A DNA stretch of 64,000 nt from Actinomycetospora chibensis (GTDB taxonomy: Bacteria; Actinomycetota; Actinomycetes; Mycobacteriales; Pseudonocardiaceae), in the NCBI RefSeq assembly GCF_028737215.1, contig NZ_JAQZAM010000014.1, positions 149,784-213,783 on the forward strand, given 5' to 3'. This document shows, piece after piece, positions 26,993 through 36,048 of this stretch. Both the position numbers and the translations under genes were made by a program. The notes beneath the pieces are model-generated. The model worked only from the letters and a program-made list of their open reading frames with translations. It did no database searches and had not been told where the DNA came from. Position 1 is the stretch's first letter. The number at the start of each line of letters is the position of its first letter.

Positions 26993-28057
26993 TCAGCCCA
27001 GGAACGCGTTCCGGCGACCCGCGAGCAGGCGGTAGAGCGTCTGCTGGATGTTCTCGCGGACCTGGTCGGTCAGGTTGAACACCAGCATCGGGTCGTCGGC
27101 CGCGCTCGGGTCGTAGGAGTCCGTGGGGATCGGCTCGCCGAACTCGATGTACCACTTCGACGGCAGCGGCACGAGGCCCAGCGGGCCCAGCAGCGGCCAG
27201 GTCGGCGTGATCGGGAAGTAGGGGACGCCGAGCAGGCGCGCGATCGGGCCGAGGTCGGCGATCTTCGGGTAGATCTCCTCGGCCCCGACGATCGAGCACG
27301 GGATGATCGGGACGCCGGTGCGCAGCGCGGCCGAGACGAAGCCGCCGCGCCCGAAGCGCTGCAGCTTGTACCGGTCGGCGAAGTCCTTGCCGATGCCCTT
27401 GAACCCCTCGGGCCACACGCCGACGAGCTCGCCGGCCGACAGGAGGGCCTCGGCGTCGGCATTGCAGGCGAGCGTGTGCCCGGCCTTGCGGGCCGCGGCG
27501 CCGACGCCCGGCAGGCCGAAGACGAGGTCGGCGGCCAGCATGCGCAGGTAGCGCGGCACGGGCAGGTCGTCGTGCGTCGCGACGGTCGTCATGAGCGCGT
27601 CGAGGGGCAACGTGCCCGAGTGGTTGGCCACGAGCAGCGCGCCGCCGGAGGTCGGCACGTTCTCGGTGCCGATGGTCTCCACGCGGAACCACGTGTCGTA
27701 GAGGGGGCGCAGCAGCGGCATGACCACGTTCTCGGTCAGGTCGCGGTCGAACCCGAAGTCGTCGACCGCGTAGCGGCCCGTCAGCCGGCGCTGCAGGAAC
27801 TCGCCGACCGCGGCCACCCGCGCCTCGAGCTCCGTCGGTCCCTTCGGGGCCGGCAGCGCGGCCAGCTCGCCGCCGGTGGTGGGCGCGACGGCGTCCATGG
27901 CCTCCTCGGAGTGCCCGCCGTCGCCGTCCACCCCGCGTGCGGCCGCCGTGCGCTCGGTGAGGGATCCGATCCCGGGTCGGCTCGCCCGCCGCGGCGCGGG
28001 ACGGGGTCGAGGACGACCTCCGTCCTGGCGCAACGGGATGACGCGGGCCTCGGGCAT
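26993..28057 (-). CDS. PlsC-type lysophospholipid acyltransferase family protein
   Basis: 354 residues with a 1-acylglycerol-phosphate acyltransferase domain: motif I NHSGTLPLD (HX4D catalytic pair), motif II with FGRGGF, motif III VWPEGFKGIGK, and motif IV IPCSIVGAEE. About 110 N-terminal residues are Arg/Pro-rich and acidic, then helical. The ATG at 28057 has a clear GAGGAG 6 bp upstream. Counterparts adjoin the GalE-type gene in M. tuberculosis (recalled Rv0502-Rv0501). It likely acylates a glycerophospholipid or envelope lipid; the acceptor is unknown. Confidence 0.83.
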   Translation of the reverse strand: MPEARVIPLRQDGGRPRPRPAPRRASRPGIGSLTERTAAARGVDGDGGHSEEAMDAVAPTTGGELAALPAPKGPTELEARVAAVGEFLQRRLTGRYAVDDFGFDRDLTENVVMPLLRPLYDTWFRVETIGTENVPTSGGALLVANHSGTLPLDALMTTVATHDDLPVPRYLRMLAADLVFGLPGVGAAARKAGHTLACNADAEALLSAGELVGVWPEGFKGIGKDFADRYKLQRFGRGGFVSAALRTGVPIIPCSIVGAEEIYPKIADLGPIARLLGVPYFPITPTWPLLGPLGLVPLPSKWYIEFGEPIPTDSYDPSAADDPMLVFNLTDQVRENIQQTLYRLLAGRRNAFLG

Positions 28058-28107
28058 GACGTCTCCTCGCGGACGCTCGTGGTCGGACAGGGTGTGGTGG
28101 TACGGGG

Positions 28108-29160
28108 TCACGAGCCGGTGGGCAGGGCACGCGCGACGGCGACCGCCGCGTCCTGGGCCTGCCCGAGCCTCGACGGATCGATCCACGGGCGCAGCCCGCG
28201 CCCGGCCACGAAGTCGTCGAACGCCTGCACCGTCGTCCAGCGTGGCGTGAACCCGAACTCCGTGCGCAGCTTCGTGGTGTCCACCACGCGACCGAAGTTC
28301 AGCAGGCGCATCTGCTCGGGCGAGAAGTCGACCAGCCGGGCACGCCGGGTGAACCGCCCGACCAGCGGCACCGCGGGCTGCGGGATCGGCAACGGGAACC
28401 GGCCCGCGCGGCGGATCGCCTGCGAGAGCATGAGCACGCCGGCGCCCCCGACGTTGAACACCCCGGGCAGGTCCTGCGCCGCGGCGCGCTCGAGCACCGC
28501 GACCGCGTCCTCCTCGTGCAGCAGCTGCACGCGGGCGTCGTAACCCAGCACGACCGGGACCACCGGCAGCGAGAAGTACCGGACGAACGACGTGTCGATC
28601 CGCGGGCCGATGAGGTTGACGAACCGCAGCGTCGTCACCGGGATGTCCGGCCGGCGTCGCGAGAAGCTGCGGACGTAGCCCTCGATCTCGACCGCGTCCT
28701 TCGCGTAGCCCCCCGGCGGGATCGCCTTCGGCTCGGTGGTCTCGGTGAACGTCGCCGGGTCACGCTTGCTCGCGCCGTACACCGCGCTGGTCGACTTCAC
28801 GACCAGCCGCCGGACCGTGTCGGAACGCTGGCAGGCCGCGAGCAGCTGCATCGTCCCGATGACGTTCATCTCCATCATCATCGAGCGCCCCCCGGACTGA
28901 CCGGGATTGCCCGACAGGGACGCGTGGACGACGGTGTCGACCTTCGCGGTGGAGATGACCTTGCCGATCAGCGGGTTCCGGATGTCGACGCGCACGAACT
29001 CCGCGCGCCCCATCCGTCGCCGCATCTCCCGCGACGGCGGCGTGGTGTCCACGCCGAGGACGCGTTCGATCGACGGGTCGGCCGCCAGACGCGCCGCCAG
29101 GTGGCCGCCGAGGAAGCGGCTCACCCCGGTGACGAGGACGACGGACGGCGCCTCGGGCAT
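28108..29160 (-). CDS. NAD-dependent epimerase/dehydratase family protein
   Basis: A 350-residue extended SDR. The cofactor loop is VLVTGVSRFLGGHLA (9-23, a GxxRxxG-type variant of GxxGxxG), the catalytic triad includes the Ser of VKSTSAVYG and YAKDAVE (YxxxK). FNVGGAGVLMLSQAIRRAG is typical of the 'GalE2/GalE3' actinobacterial subgroup. Substrate is unknown; a nucleotide sugar is possible. Preceded by AGGAG 11 bp from the ATG. It precedes the PlsC-type gene by 50 bp on the same strand. Confidence 0.8.
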   Translation of the reverse strand: MPEAPSVVLVTGVSRFLGGHLAARLAADPSIERVLGVDTTPPSREMRRRMGRAEFVRVDIRNPLIGKVISTAKVDTVVHASLSGNPGQSGGRSMMMEMNVIGTMQLLAACQRSDTVRRLVVKSTSAVYGASKRDPATFTETTEPKAIPPGGYAKDAVEIEGYVRSFSRRRPDIPVTTLRFVNLIGPRIDTSFVRYFSLPVVPVVLGYDARVQLLHEEDAVAVLERAAAQDLPGVFNVGGAGVLMLSQAIRRAGRFPLPIPQPAVPLVGRFTRRARLVDFSPEQMRLLNFGRVVDTTKLRTEFGFTPRWTTVQAFDDFVAGRGLRPWIDPSRLGQAQDAAVAVARALPTGS

Positions 29161-29220
29161 CAGCTGGGCATCTCCTGGGATCGTGCGGTCGGCGTCGGGC
29201 CCCTCGCGGGCCGGACGGAC

Positions 29221-29322
29221 CTACTTGCCGAGCTTGCGACGCTGCACGCGGGTCTTGCGCAGCAGCTTACGGTGCTTCTTCTTCGACATCCGCTTACGAC
29301 GCTTCTTGATGACCGAACCCAA
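29221..29322 (-). CDS. Small ribosomal protein bS22 (AURKAIP1/COX24 domain)
   Basis: A 33-residue, extremely basic peptide ([20 protein letters not shown]...). This is the actinobacterial small-subunit protein bS22, described in mycobacterial ribosomes near the decoding centre. The start codon is TTG at 29322, supported by AGAGG seven bases upstream and by family length. It is downstream of the BldC-like gene with which it is paired in M. tuberculosis (recalled Rv0500A-Rv0500B). Confidence 0.9.
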   Translation of the reverse strand: MGSVIKKRRKRMSKKKHRKLLRKTRVQRRKLGK

Positions 29323-29417
29323 TGGAGTACCTCTCGTGAGCAGGACGCGACCGACGGGTCGCGGACACACCACCGTACCGGCCGCCGCCGTGGCGGCCGG
29401 TGGGTGGAGGGTGGGCG

Positions 29418-29651
29418 TCAGCCGGCGTCGAAGTACGAGCCCCGCAGGTACTCGTGGACCGCGTCCTCCGGCACACGGAAGCTGCGGCCCACGCGGACCG
29501 CGGGCAGCTCTCCGTTGTGCACCAGCCGGTACACGGTCATCTTCGACACCCTCATGGCCGCCGCCACCTCGGCGACGGTCAGGAACTGCACCCTCGCCAG
29601 GTTGTCGCCGTCGGTCCGTCGCGGGCCGGGGCCCGCGTTGTTCTGGGGCAT
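29418..29651 (-). CDS. BldC-like excisionase-family DNA-binding protein
   Basis: 77 residues: about 20 variable N-terminal residues, then an excisionase/MerR-type HTH ([22 protein letters not shown], 23-44) and wing ([21 protein letters not shown]). It differs from bldC at 2180, having VGRSFR in the wing and not TPGGHRRF. In mycobacteria the equivalent lies between proC and bS22. The start follows GGGAAGG. It is probably a transcriptional regulator; targets unknown. Confidence 0.85.
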   Translation of the reverse strand: MPQNNAGPGPRRTDGDNLARVQFLTVAEVAAAMRVSKMTVYRLVHNGELPAVRVGRSFRVPEDAVHEYLRGSYFDAG

Positions 29652-29876
29652 GGGTCACACGCCTTCCCGTGGCACCGGCCGTGCCGCCGGGCTTCCCCTC
29701 CCGGCGGTTCGACACGCCGTGCCGTGCGCGTGAGAGTAGCGGGACGCGTGTGACGTCTGGTTCGTGACCACCCGACCGTGCGGCAGCCGCGCACCGAGGC
29801 GCGTCAAGCGTCCACGCCGACGCGCCGGAGAACGATCCCGTCACGACGAACGGGACCCCCGCACCGCCCGGCGCGC

Positions 29877-30725
29877 TCAGCCGTCCTGACGCCCGAGGGC
29901 GACGGAACGGTCGCGAGCAGCGGCGACGGCGCGGGCGAGGGCGGTGCGCAGGCCCTCGGCCTCGAGCGTGCCGAGCGCGGCCGCGGTGGTGCCCCCCGGT
30001 GAGGTGACGGCCTCGCGCAACAGTCCCGGATGCGGCGCGACACCCTCGCGGCCGTCGCTGCCCGGGGTCGTCAGCAGGCCCCCGGCGCCCTCGACGGTGG
30101 CGGTGACGAGCTCCGTCGCCGTCGCGCGCGGCATGCCGAGGGCCACGCCGGCGTCGATCATCGCCTCGGCGAGCAGGAAGACGTACGCGGGCCCGGAGCC
30201 CGACAGCGCCGTCGCGAGGTCCTGCTGGGACTCGGGCACGCGGACCGTGCGGCCCACGGCGGCGAGCAGGCCCTCGGTGAGCGCGAGCTCGACCTCCCCC
30301 GCGGCCGCGCCCGGCGAGAGCACGCACATGGCCCGGCCGACGAGCATCGGCGTGTTCGGCATGACCCGCACCACGGCGGTGTCCGCCGGGAGCCGCGCCT
30401 CCAGGCTCGCCGTCGGGATGCCCGCGGCCAGGGACACGACCGTGGGGCGGTCGCCGTCCGGGCGGCGCCCGGCGAGGACGTCGTGCACCTGGTCCAGCGC
30501 GGCCGGGACGTCGCCGGGCTTCACGGCCACCACCAGCACGTCGGCGCGCCGCGCGGCCTCCGCGGCATCGACCGCACCGATCCCGTACCGCTCGCCGAGC
30601 TCCGCGGCGCGCGTCGCCACCGCCTCGACGACCAGCAGCTCACCGGGGGCGCGGCCCGCGGCCACCAGCCCGCCCAGCAGCGCCTCGCCGATCTTCCCGC
30701 CACCCAGGACCGCGACCGTCTCCAC
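29877..30725 (-). CDS. proC: Pyrroline-5-carboxylate reductase ProC
   Basis: Last step of proline synthesis: NAD(P)H reduction of 1-pyrroline-5-carboxylate. The 282-residue product begins [14 protein letters not shown] (nucleotide loop), has [15 protein letters not shown], and the C-terminal substrate motif [15 protein letters not shown] with a final [11 protein letters not shown]. The GTG at 30725 has GGAGG 8 bp upstream. It closes the operon ppx, repeat membrane protein, TIM-barrel protein, proC. Confidence 0.94.
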   Translation of the reverse strand: METVAVLGGGKIGEALLGGLVAAGRAPGELLVVEAVATRAAELGERYGIGAVDAAEAARRADVLVVAVKPGDVPAALDQVHDVLAGRRPDGDRPTVVSLAAGIPTASLEARLPADTAVVRVMPNTPMLVGRAMCVLSPGAAAGEVELALTEGLLAAVGRTVRVPESQQDLATALSGSGPAYVFLLAEAMIDAGVALGMPRATATELVTATVEGAGGLLTTPGSDGREGVAPHPGLLREAVTSPGGTTAAALGTLEAEGLRTALARAVAAARDRSVALGRQDG

Positions 30726-30745
30726 GGCCCGATCCTCCCGCGACG

Positions 30746-31570
30746 TCAGACGCGCGAGCGCGGCAGGTCGGTGCCCAGGTGCAGCCGCGCGAACAGCAGC
30801 GACTCGGCCAGCATGTCGAGGCGCTCGTTGCGCGAGCGGGCACGCCGGGTGCTGATCTCCACGACGACCGTGCCGTCGAACCCCGAGGAGCCGAGCCGGC
30901 GGCACACCTCGGCGCACGGCTGGGAGCCGCGCCCGGGCACCAGGTGCTCGTCGCGCTCGATGCCCGTGCCGTCCGCGAGGTGCAGGTGCACGAGCCGCTC
31001 CCCCATGCGGTCGAGGAGGGCGAGCGCCTCGTCCCCGGCGGTCGCGGTGTGCGAGAGGTCGAGCGTGTAGTTGCGCGCGCCGGGCTTCGTCGGGTCGTGC
31101 CCGGGCGTGTAGCTCGACCACCGCAGCGGGCCGCGCCGCAGCGGGAACATGTTCTCCATCGCGATGCGCACGCCGTGGGCGCGCTCGAGCTCGTCGATCT
31201 GACGGGGCAGCCCCAGCGCGTAGCGGCGCTGCCAGCGGAAGGGCGGGTGCAGCACGACCGTCGGCGCCCCGAGGCTCGCCGCGAGCACGGCGCTGCGACG
31301 CAGGCGCTCGGCCGGGTCGGGGGTCCAGACCCGCTGGGTGATCGCGAGGCAGGGGGCGTGCACCGCGAGCACGGGCATGCCCGTGCGCTCGGAGGCCCGG
31401 GACACCGCGGCGAGCCGCTGGCTGTCGGGGTCGGTCCAGACCATGAGCTCGACACCGTCGTAGCCGAGCTCGGCGGCGACCTCGAAGGCCGAGTCCATGG
31501 GCTCCGGAAACACCGAGGCGGTCGACAGCGCGACCGGCGGGCCCCCGTGGGGGGAGGGGTGGGACGCCAC
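30746..31570 (-). CDS. Sugar phosphate isomerase/epimerase-like TIM barrel protein
   Basis: A 274-residue AP-endonuclease-2/xylose isomerase-like TIM barrel. It begins VALSTASVFPE and shows VELMVW, VHAPC, VVLHPP, IAMENMFP, LDLSHTA and VHLHLAD, which are the strand-end positions that hold metal-binding Glu/His/Asp in this superfamily. The enzyme activity is unassigned; homologues are conserved next to proC in mycobacteria (recalled Rv0498). It starts 3 bp after the upstream stop and ends 20 bp before proC. Confidence 0.8.
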   Translation of the reverse strand: MASHPSPHGGPPVALSTASVFPEPMDSAFEVAAELGYDGVELMVWTDPDSQRLAAVSRASERTGMPVLAVHAPCLAITQRVWTPDPAERLRRSAVLAASLGAPTVVLHPPFRWQRRYALGLPRQIDELERAHGVRIAMENMFPLRRGPLRWSSYTPGHDPTKPGARNYTLDLSHTATAGDEALALLDRMGERLVHLHLADGTGIERDEHLVPGRGSQPCAEVCRRLGSSGFDGTVVVEISTRRARSRNERLDMLAESLLFARLHLGTDLPRSRV

Positions 31571-31573
31571 GGA

Positions 31574-32959
31574 TCAGCGGCTCAGCAGCACGATCGCAGC
31601 CGGGGACACGGTCACCACGAGTCCCACGACGACGGCGAGCACCGTGGTCTGCAGGTCGTCGGAACGTCGCAGGGCCCGCACGCCGAACACCAGCCCGGTG
31701 GTCGCGGCGGCGGCGAGCACGAGCGCGACGACCGGCTGCTCCTGCCAGAGGTAGGAGAAGACCGTCCAGAGCACGGCGCCGAGCAGCGCGCCGAGCACGA
31801 GCTGGACGATCATCACCGCCCAGTCCTTGACCGAGCTGGGGCGCTCCTCGGGCTCGTCGTCGTACTCGTCGTACTCGTCGTTCTCGTCGTCCCTGTCGTC
31901 GAGACGGGTGCGCTGCGGGGCACGGCCGAGCCCGGCGGGGGCGTCGTCCGGGTCGACATCGGACCGGTCGTCGACGCGGTCCTCGAAGCGGTCGTCGTAC
32001 TCGTCGTCCAGCTCGTCGTCGTCGAGGTCCGGGCGGGCCATCGGCGACGCCGCGGTCGCCGGCCCGCCCCGGTCCTCGGCGGGGCCGGCGCCGCGCTGCG
32101 GGGGCGCGCCCGGGGGCGGGGCGAGGGGCGAGGCCGCCGTCGCGGGGCCACCGTCGCCGACCCGGGCGGCGGGGACCCCGACGGATCCCGCCGGCATCCC
32201 TCGCGTGGGCTGGGCCGCCGTGGGTGGCGAGGGCTGGGCGCTCGTCGGCTGGCTCGTCATCGGCGGGCCGGCCGGCGGGCCCGCGAAGGCCTGGGTGCCG
32301 GTCGTCGGCGCAGCGGGGCGGGCCGGGGGCGGGCCGGGCGGTGGGCCAGGTTGCGGGCCGGGTGGGGGTCCCGGCGGAGGCCCGGGCGGCCCGGCCGCCC
32401 ACGGGTCGCGTCGGGGCTGGTGGTGGGCGCCCGGGGCGAGGCCGTGGGTGCGGGGGTCGTGGCCGGGAGCGGGGGCGTCGTATCCGCCGAGGTCATAGCC
32501 ACCGGAGTCGTAGCGCCCGCCGTCGTACTGGCCGGTGTCGTACTGACCGGTGTCGTACTGCCCGGTCCGGTACTGGCCGGTGTCGTACTGGCCGGTGTCG
32601 TACTGGCCGGCGTACTGGTTGCCGTCGTACTGGCCGTCGTACTGGTTGCCGTCGTACTGGTTGCCGCCGTACGGGGCGGCCCCGTACTGGCCCGCGCCGT
32701 ACTGCTGACCGTCGTACTGCCCGGTCTGGTGCCCGGCGGACCGGTACCCGCCGGTGTCGTAGCCGCCCGGGTCGTAGCCGCCGGTGTCGTAGCCACCGGA
32801 GTAGGCCCCGGGCGCCTCAGGCGCGGGACCGGGGGCGCCGTCGCCCTCGGGCTCGCTGGTGCGGCGACGCCGGGGCTGCTGGGACTCCGCGCTGTAGGCG
32901 GCCAGGAGCTCGGCCACGCTGCGCTGGGTGCCCGGACGGGGCCCGTCGTCCCTGTTCAC
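31574..32959 (-). CDS. Membrane protein with Tyr/Gly/Asp-rich repeat domain
   Basis: 461 residues. The N-terminus (RSVAELLAAYSAE, 13-25) is a short conserved helix. Residues about 50-165 are a low-complexity array of YDTGGY, GQYDTGQY and GNQYDG units with no Cys or hydrophobic core. A Pro/Gly-rich section and a very acidic section (many DDD/DEYDE) follow. The last 110 residues hold three to four transmembrane helices. The repeat part should be disordered and resembles low-complexity, condensate-forming Tyr/Gly domains; this is inference. The mycobacterial neighbour of ppx2 (recalled Rv0497) shares the helix plus membrane part. GTG at 32959, 5 bp after ppx. Confidence 0.7.
   Translation of the reverse strand: MNRDDGPRPGTQRSVAELLAAYSAESQQPRRRRTSEPEGDGAPGPAPEAPGAYSGGYDTGGYDPGGYDTGGYRSAGHQTGQYDGQQYGAGQYGAAPYGGNQYDGNQYDGQYDGNQYAGQYDTGQYDTGQYRTGQYDTGQYDTGQYDGGRYDSGGYDLGGYDAPAPGHDPRTHGLAPGAHHQPRRDPWAAGPPGPPPGPPPGPQPGPPPGPPPARPAAPTTGTQAFAGPPAGPPMTSQPTSAQPSPPTAAQPTRGMPAGSVGVPAARVGDGGPATAASPLAPPPGAPPQRGAGPAEDRGGPATAASPMARPDLDDDELDDEYDDRFEDRVDDRSDVDPDDAPAGLGRAPQRTRLDDRDDENDEYDEYDDEPEERPSSVKDWAVMIVQLVLGALLGAVLWTVFSYLWQEQPVVALVLAAAATTGLVFGVRALRRSDDLQTTVLAVVVGLVVTVSPAAIVLLSR
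32470..32800 (-). repeat. 15-bp family repeat array (GTACTGGCCGGTGTC-type)
   Basis: About twenty imperfect units of roughly 12-15 bp encode the [10 protein letters not shown] peptide repeats in the membrane protein gene. Several 15-bp units in 32520-32610 are almost identical at the DNA level, suggesting recent slippage. Confidence 0.9.
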
Positions 32960-32964
32960 GCGAC

Positions 32965-33957
32965 CTACCGTGCCTCGTGGAGGGTCGGTCGTCCAGTCGC
33001 GAGAGGCCCGCCGACCGACAGCACCCCACCGCCCGGCTGCACCTGGTCGAGACGCCCCAGGATGATCCCCTCGCGGAGTGCCCAGGGGCACACTTCGACC
33101 TCTTCGAGGCCCAGCGCGGTCATGGCCTCGTGCGCCACGATCGCGCCGGCGACGAGCTGGTGCGAGCGGCTGGCGCTGACGCCCTCGAGCTCGGCGAGGT
33201 CCGCGGAGCTCATGCGTGAGATGAACGCCACGACCTGGCGCAGACCCGCCGCGGACAGCCGCCGGCGCACCCGGGGCCCAGCGCTGCGCGGGGCTGCGCC
33301 GGTGAGACGGGCGAGCGAGCGGAAGGTCTTGGAGGTGACCACGGCGCGGTCCGGCGTGCCCTCGCCGAGCAGCGTGGTGGCGGCCGGGGCGAGCACCTCG
33401 TGGGCGTACTCGGTGATCGACTTGAGCTCGCGGCGCTGCGGGGGGTCCGTCGTGAACCAGTCGCGGGTGAGCCGGCCCGCGCCCAGCGGCACGGAGATCG
33501 CGTGCACCGGGGCCTCGTCACGCCCGACCGCCATCTCCAGCGAGCCGCCACCGATGTCGAGCACCAGGAGGTGACCCGCGGACCAGCCCAGCCAGCGACG
33601 GACGGCGAGGAACGTCAGCGACGCCTCGTCGGGCCCGGAGAGCACGTGCAGGTCGACCCCGGCCTCGGTGCGGACCCGCTCCAGCACGGCGTTCGAGTTC
33701 GACGCGTCGCGCACCGCGGACGTGGCGAACGCCAGCAGGTCCTCGCAGCCCAGCTCGATCGCCTGGCGGCGGGCGTCGGCGACGGAGGTGACGAGTGCGT
33801 CCGCGCCCTCGTCCTCGAGCCGTCCGTCGCGGACGTGCTCGGCCAGCCGCAGGGCGGTCTTGGTGGAGTGGGTCGGCGTCGGGTGCCCGCCTCGTTGGGC
33901 ATCGACCACCAGGAGATGGACGGTGTTCGAGCCGACGTCGAGCACACCGAGTCGCAC
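32965..33957 (-). CDS. ppx: Ppx/GppA exopolyphosphatase family protein
   Basis: A 330-residue single-module Ppx/GppA phosphatase of the ASKHA fold. Motifs: VLDVGSNTVHLLVVD (phosphate 1), FATSAVRDASN, and LVLDIGGGSLEMAVG (phosphate 2), with catalytic Glu expected near GPDEASL. Short Ppx enzymes of this type in actinobacteria act on polyphosphate and (p)ppGpp/GTP-type substrates. It leads the operon to proC and lies just past regX3, so it is close to phosphate-responsive genes. Confidence 0.88.
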   Translation of the reverse strand: MRLGVLDVGSNTVHLLVVDAQRGGHPTPTHSTKTALRLAEHVRDGRLEDEGADALVTSVADARRQAIELGCEDLLAFATSAVRDASNSNAVLERVRTEAGVDLHVLSGPDEASLTFLAVRRWLGWSAGHLLVLDIGGGSLEMAVGRDEAPVHAISVPLGAGRLTRDWFTTDPPQRRELKSITEYAHEVLAPAATTLLGEGTPDRAVVTSKTFRSLARLTGAAPRSAGPRVRRRLSAAGLRQVVAFISRMSSADLAELEGVSASRSHQLVAGAIVAHEAMTALGLEEVEVCPWALREGIILGRLDQVQPGGGVLSVGGPLATGRPTLHEAR

Positions 33958-33995
33958 GGCGGCGAGTCTAGCGGGGGCCCGAACAGCCGCGATGG

Positions 33996-34709
33996 TCAGG
34001 CGTCGAGCTTGTAGCCCAGCCCTCGCACGGTGACGAGGTGCCGCGGCGCGGCGGGCTCCGGCTCGAGCTTCGCGCGCAGTCGCTTGACGTGGACGTCGAG
34101 GGTCTTGGTGTCGCCCACGTAGTCGGCGCCCCAGACGCGGTCGATGAGCTGGGCGCGCGTGAGCACCCGGCCGACGTTGCGCATGAGGTACTCGAGCAGG
34201 TCGAACTCCTTGAGCGGCAGCGGCACCTCGGTGCTCCCGCCCGGGCCGTCGACGGTGACCACGTGGCGGTCGACGTCCATCCGGATCGGGCCGGCCTCCA
34301 GGACCTGGCGCTCCGAGCCGCCGGGCACGGCGCCCTCGCCGTCGGCGTCCTGACCGCGGCGCAGGACGGCCCGGACGCGGGCGATGAGCTCGCGCGCCGA
34401 GTAGGGCTTGGTGACGTAGTCGTCGGCGCCGAGCTCCAGGCCGACCACCTTGTCGATCTCGGCGTCCCGCGCGGTCACCATGATCACCGGGACCGAGGAG
34501 CGCTGGCGCAGCGCCTTGCAGACGTCCGTGCCGCTCATGCCCGGGAGCATGAGGTCGAGCAGGACGATGTCGGCGCCGTGGCGTTCGAAGTCGTCGAGTG
34601 CGGCGGCCCCCGTGCCGGCCACCGAGGTCTCGAATCCCTCCTTGCGCAGGAGGTAGGCGAGCGGGTCGGCGAACGACTCCTCGTCCTCGACGATGAGCAC
34701 GCGGGTCAT
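33996..34709 (-). CDS. regX3: Response regulator RegX3 (phosphate-type, OmpR family)
   Basis: 237 residues: receiver domain (VLIVEDEESFADPL, phospho-acceptor Asp in IVLLDLMLPGMSG at about residue 52, Thr in MVTARD, Lys in YVTKPYS) and an OmpR-type winged helix (LKEFDLLEYLMRNVGRVLTRAQLIDRVWG...VDVHVKRLRAKLE). It acts with SenX3 on phosphate-starvation genes. The ATG overlaps the senX3 stop (ATGA). Adjacent to gpmA and ppx as in mycobacteria. Confidence 0.93.
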   Translation of the reverse strand: MTRVLIVEDEESFADPLAYLLRKEGFETSVAGTGAAALDDFERHGADIVLLDLMLPGMSGTDVCKALRQRSSVPVIMVTARDAEIDKVVGLELGADDYVTKPYSARELIARVRAVLRRGQDADGEGAVPGGSERQVLEAGPIRMDVDRHVVTVDGPGGSTEVPLPLKEFDLLEYLMRNVGRVLTRAQLIDRVWGADYVGDTKTLDVHVKRLRAKLEPEPAAPRHLVTVRGLGYKLDA

Positions 34710-35962
34710 GGCGAACCTCCGGGCAGGGACGGGGCCGGGTCCGGTCCGGATCCCGCCGGTGTGAGGGCGAGGTCGGCGTCGAGGCCGTCCGCCACCGTGT
34801 CGGCGTCCTCCGCGGTGGCGGCGGGCACCCGGAGCGTGAACGTGGAGCCCACGCCGGTCTGGCTCCAGAGCCGGACCTCGCCGCCGTGGTTGGCGGCGAC
34901 GTGCTTGACGATCGCGAGGCCCAGCCCGGTGCCGCCGGTCGCGCGGGAGCGGGCGGGGTCGACGCGGAAGAAGCGCTCGAAAACGCGCTGCTGGTGCTCG
35001 GGGGCGATCCCGATGCCGCGGTCGGTCACCGAGATCTCGACGCGGTCGCCCTGACGGCGCCTGCGCACCGAGACCGGCGTGCCCTCCGGCGAGTAGGCGA
35101 CGGCGTTCTCCAGCAGGTTCGCGAGCGCGGTCACGAGCAACGTGCGGTCGCCGGCCACCTCGAGCCCGCTCGGCGCGTCGAGCAGGAACCGCCCGCGCGG
35201 GTCGACGGCGCCGTCCTCGCCACCCGCGGCGCTGGCGGCCTCGGCCGGCACCCGCACGCGGTGCAGGGCTTCGGTGAGCACCTCGTCGACGTCGACGCGC
35301 ACCAGCTCGGGCAGCCGGTCGGCGCCCTGCAGCCGGGAGAGCGAGATGAGCTCGGTGACGAGTGCGCCGAGGCGGTGGGACTCGTTGAGGATGCGCGTCG
35401 CGAAGTGGGCGACCTCGTCCGGATCGTCGGCGTCGAGCACGGCCTCGGCCAGCACCGCGAGGGCCCCGACCGGCGTCTTGAGCTCATGGCCGACGTTGGC
35501 GACGAAGTCGCGGCGCACCGCCTCCAGGCGCACGGCCGCGGAGGTGTCGGTGGCGTCGACGACGACGAATCCGTCCCCGAGCGACCGGACCTGGGCGACG
35601 ATCGTCTGCGGGGTCGAGCCCGGCGGGAACGACCGGGGCGAGAGGTCGACCTCGCAGGGCTCGCCGCCCGCGGCGACGCGCTCGGCGGCGGCGGCCAGGC
35701 GCGGGTCCGGGCGGGCGTCGACGACGGCTCCGAGGGCCTCGGCGCGCTCGTTGGAGAGCACGACGTCGCCGAAGCGGTTGACGACGGCGATGCCCGACTG
35801 CGAGCGGCGGACCAGCCGGGCCAGGAGCTCGGCCACCGTCGGCCCCCGCGAGCGCTCCCGGCCGGCCTCGGTCTTCCGACGCACGGCGGCGGCCCCGGCG
35901 ACGGCTCCGAGCGCCGCGGCGAGGAGGGCCACGACGACGGTCACCAGCACGGGGACGGCCAC
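34706..35962 (-). CDS. senX3: Sensor histidine kinase SenX3 (PhoR-like)
   Basis: 418 residues: one or two N-terminal transmembrane segments (about 3-27), a PAS-like region (SGIAVVNRFGDVVLSNERAEALG), dimerisation helix with phospho-His in FVANVGHELKTPVGAL (about residue 165), and HATPase motifs N (LANLLENAVAYSPEG), G1 (VTDRGIGIAPE), F (RVFERFFRVD), G2 (GGTGLGLAIVKH). The tail is acidic. The GTG start is only 8 nt after a TACCAT -10 hexamer. A PHO-box-like site lies 87-108 bp upstream. Confidence 0.93.
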   Translation of the reverse strand: MAVPVLVTVVVALLAAALGAVAGAAAVRRKTEAGRERSRGPTVAELLARLVRRSQSGIAVVNRFGDVVLSNERAEALGAVVDARPDPRLAAAAERVAAGGEPCEVDLSPRSFPPGSTPQTIVAQVRSLGDGFVVVDATDTSAAVRLEAVRRDFVANVGHELKTPVGALAVLAEAVLDADDPDEVAHFATRILNESHRLGALVTELISLSRLQGADRLPELVRVDVDEVLTEALHRVRVPAEAASAAGGEDGAVDPRGRFLLDAPSGLEVAGDRTLLVTALANLLENAVAYSPEGTPVSVRRRRQGDRVEISVTDRGIGIAPEHQQRVFERFFRVDPARSRATGGTGLGLAIVKHVAANHGGEVRLWSQTGVGSTFTLRVPAATAEDADTVADGLDADLALTPAGSGPDPAPSLPGGSP

Positions 35963-35970
35963 GTTTCCCG

Positions 35971-35976
35971 ATGGTA
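35971..35976 (-). promoter_or_regulatory. -10 element of senX3, leaderless start
   Basis: TACCAT on the minus strand ends 8 nt before the senX3 GTG; no RBS is present. Confidence 0.4.
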
Positions 35977-36048
35977 GGGCCGTTCGGGGCCTCCGCGTGC
36001 CTCCCGCGTGAGCTGTCCGACGTTCGAAGGAGTCAGGGTTGGCCTGCG

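Noticed and set aside
32470..32800. Possible CRISPR array
   Set aside because: Units are contiguous and in frame with no unique spacers; they encode a protein repeat.
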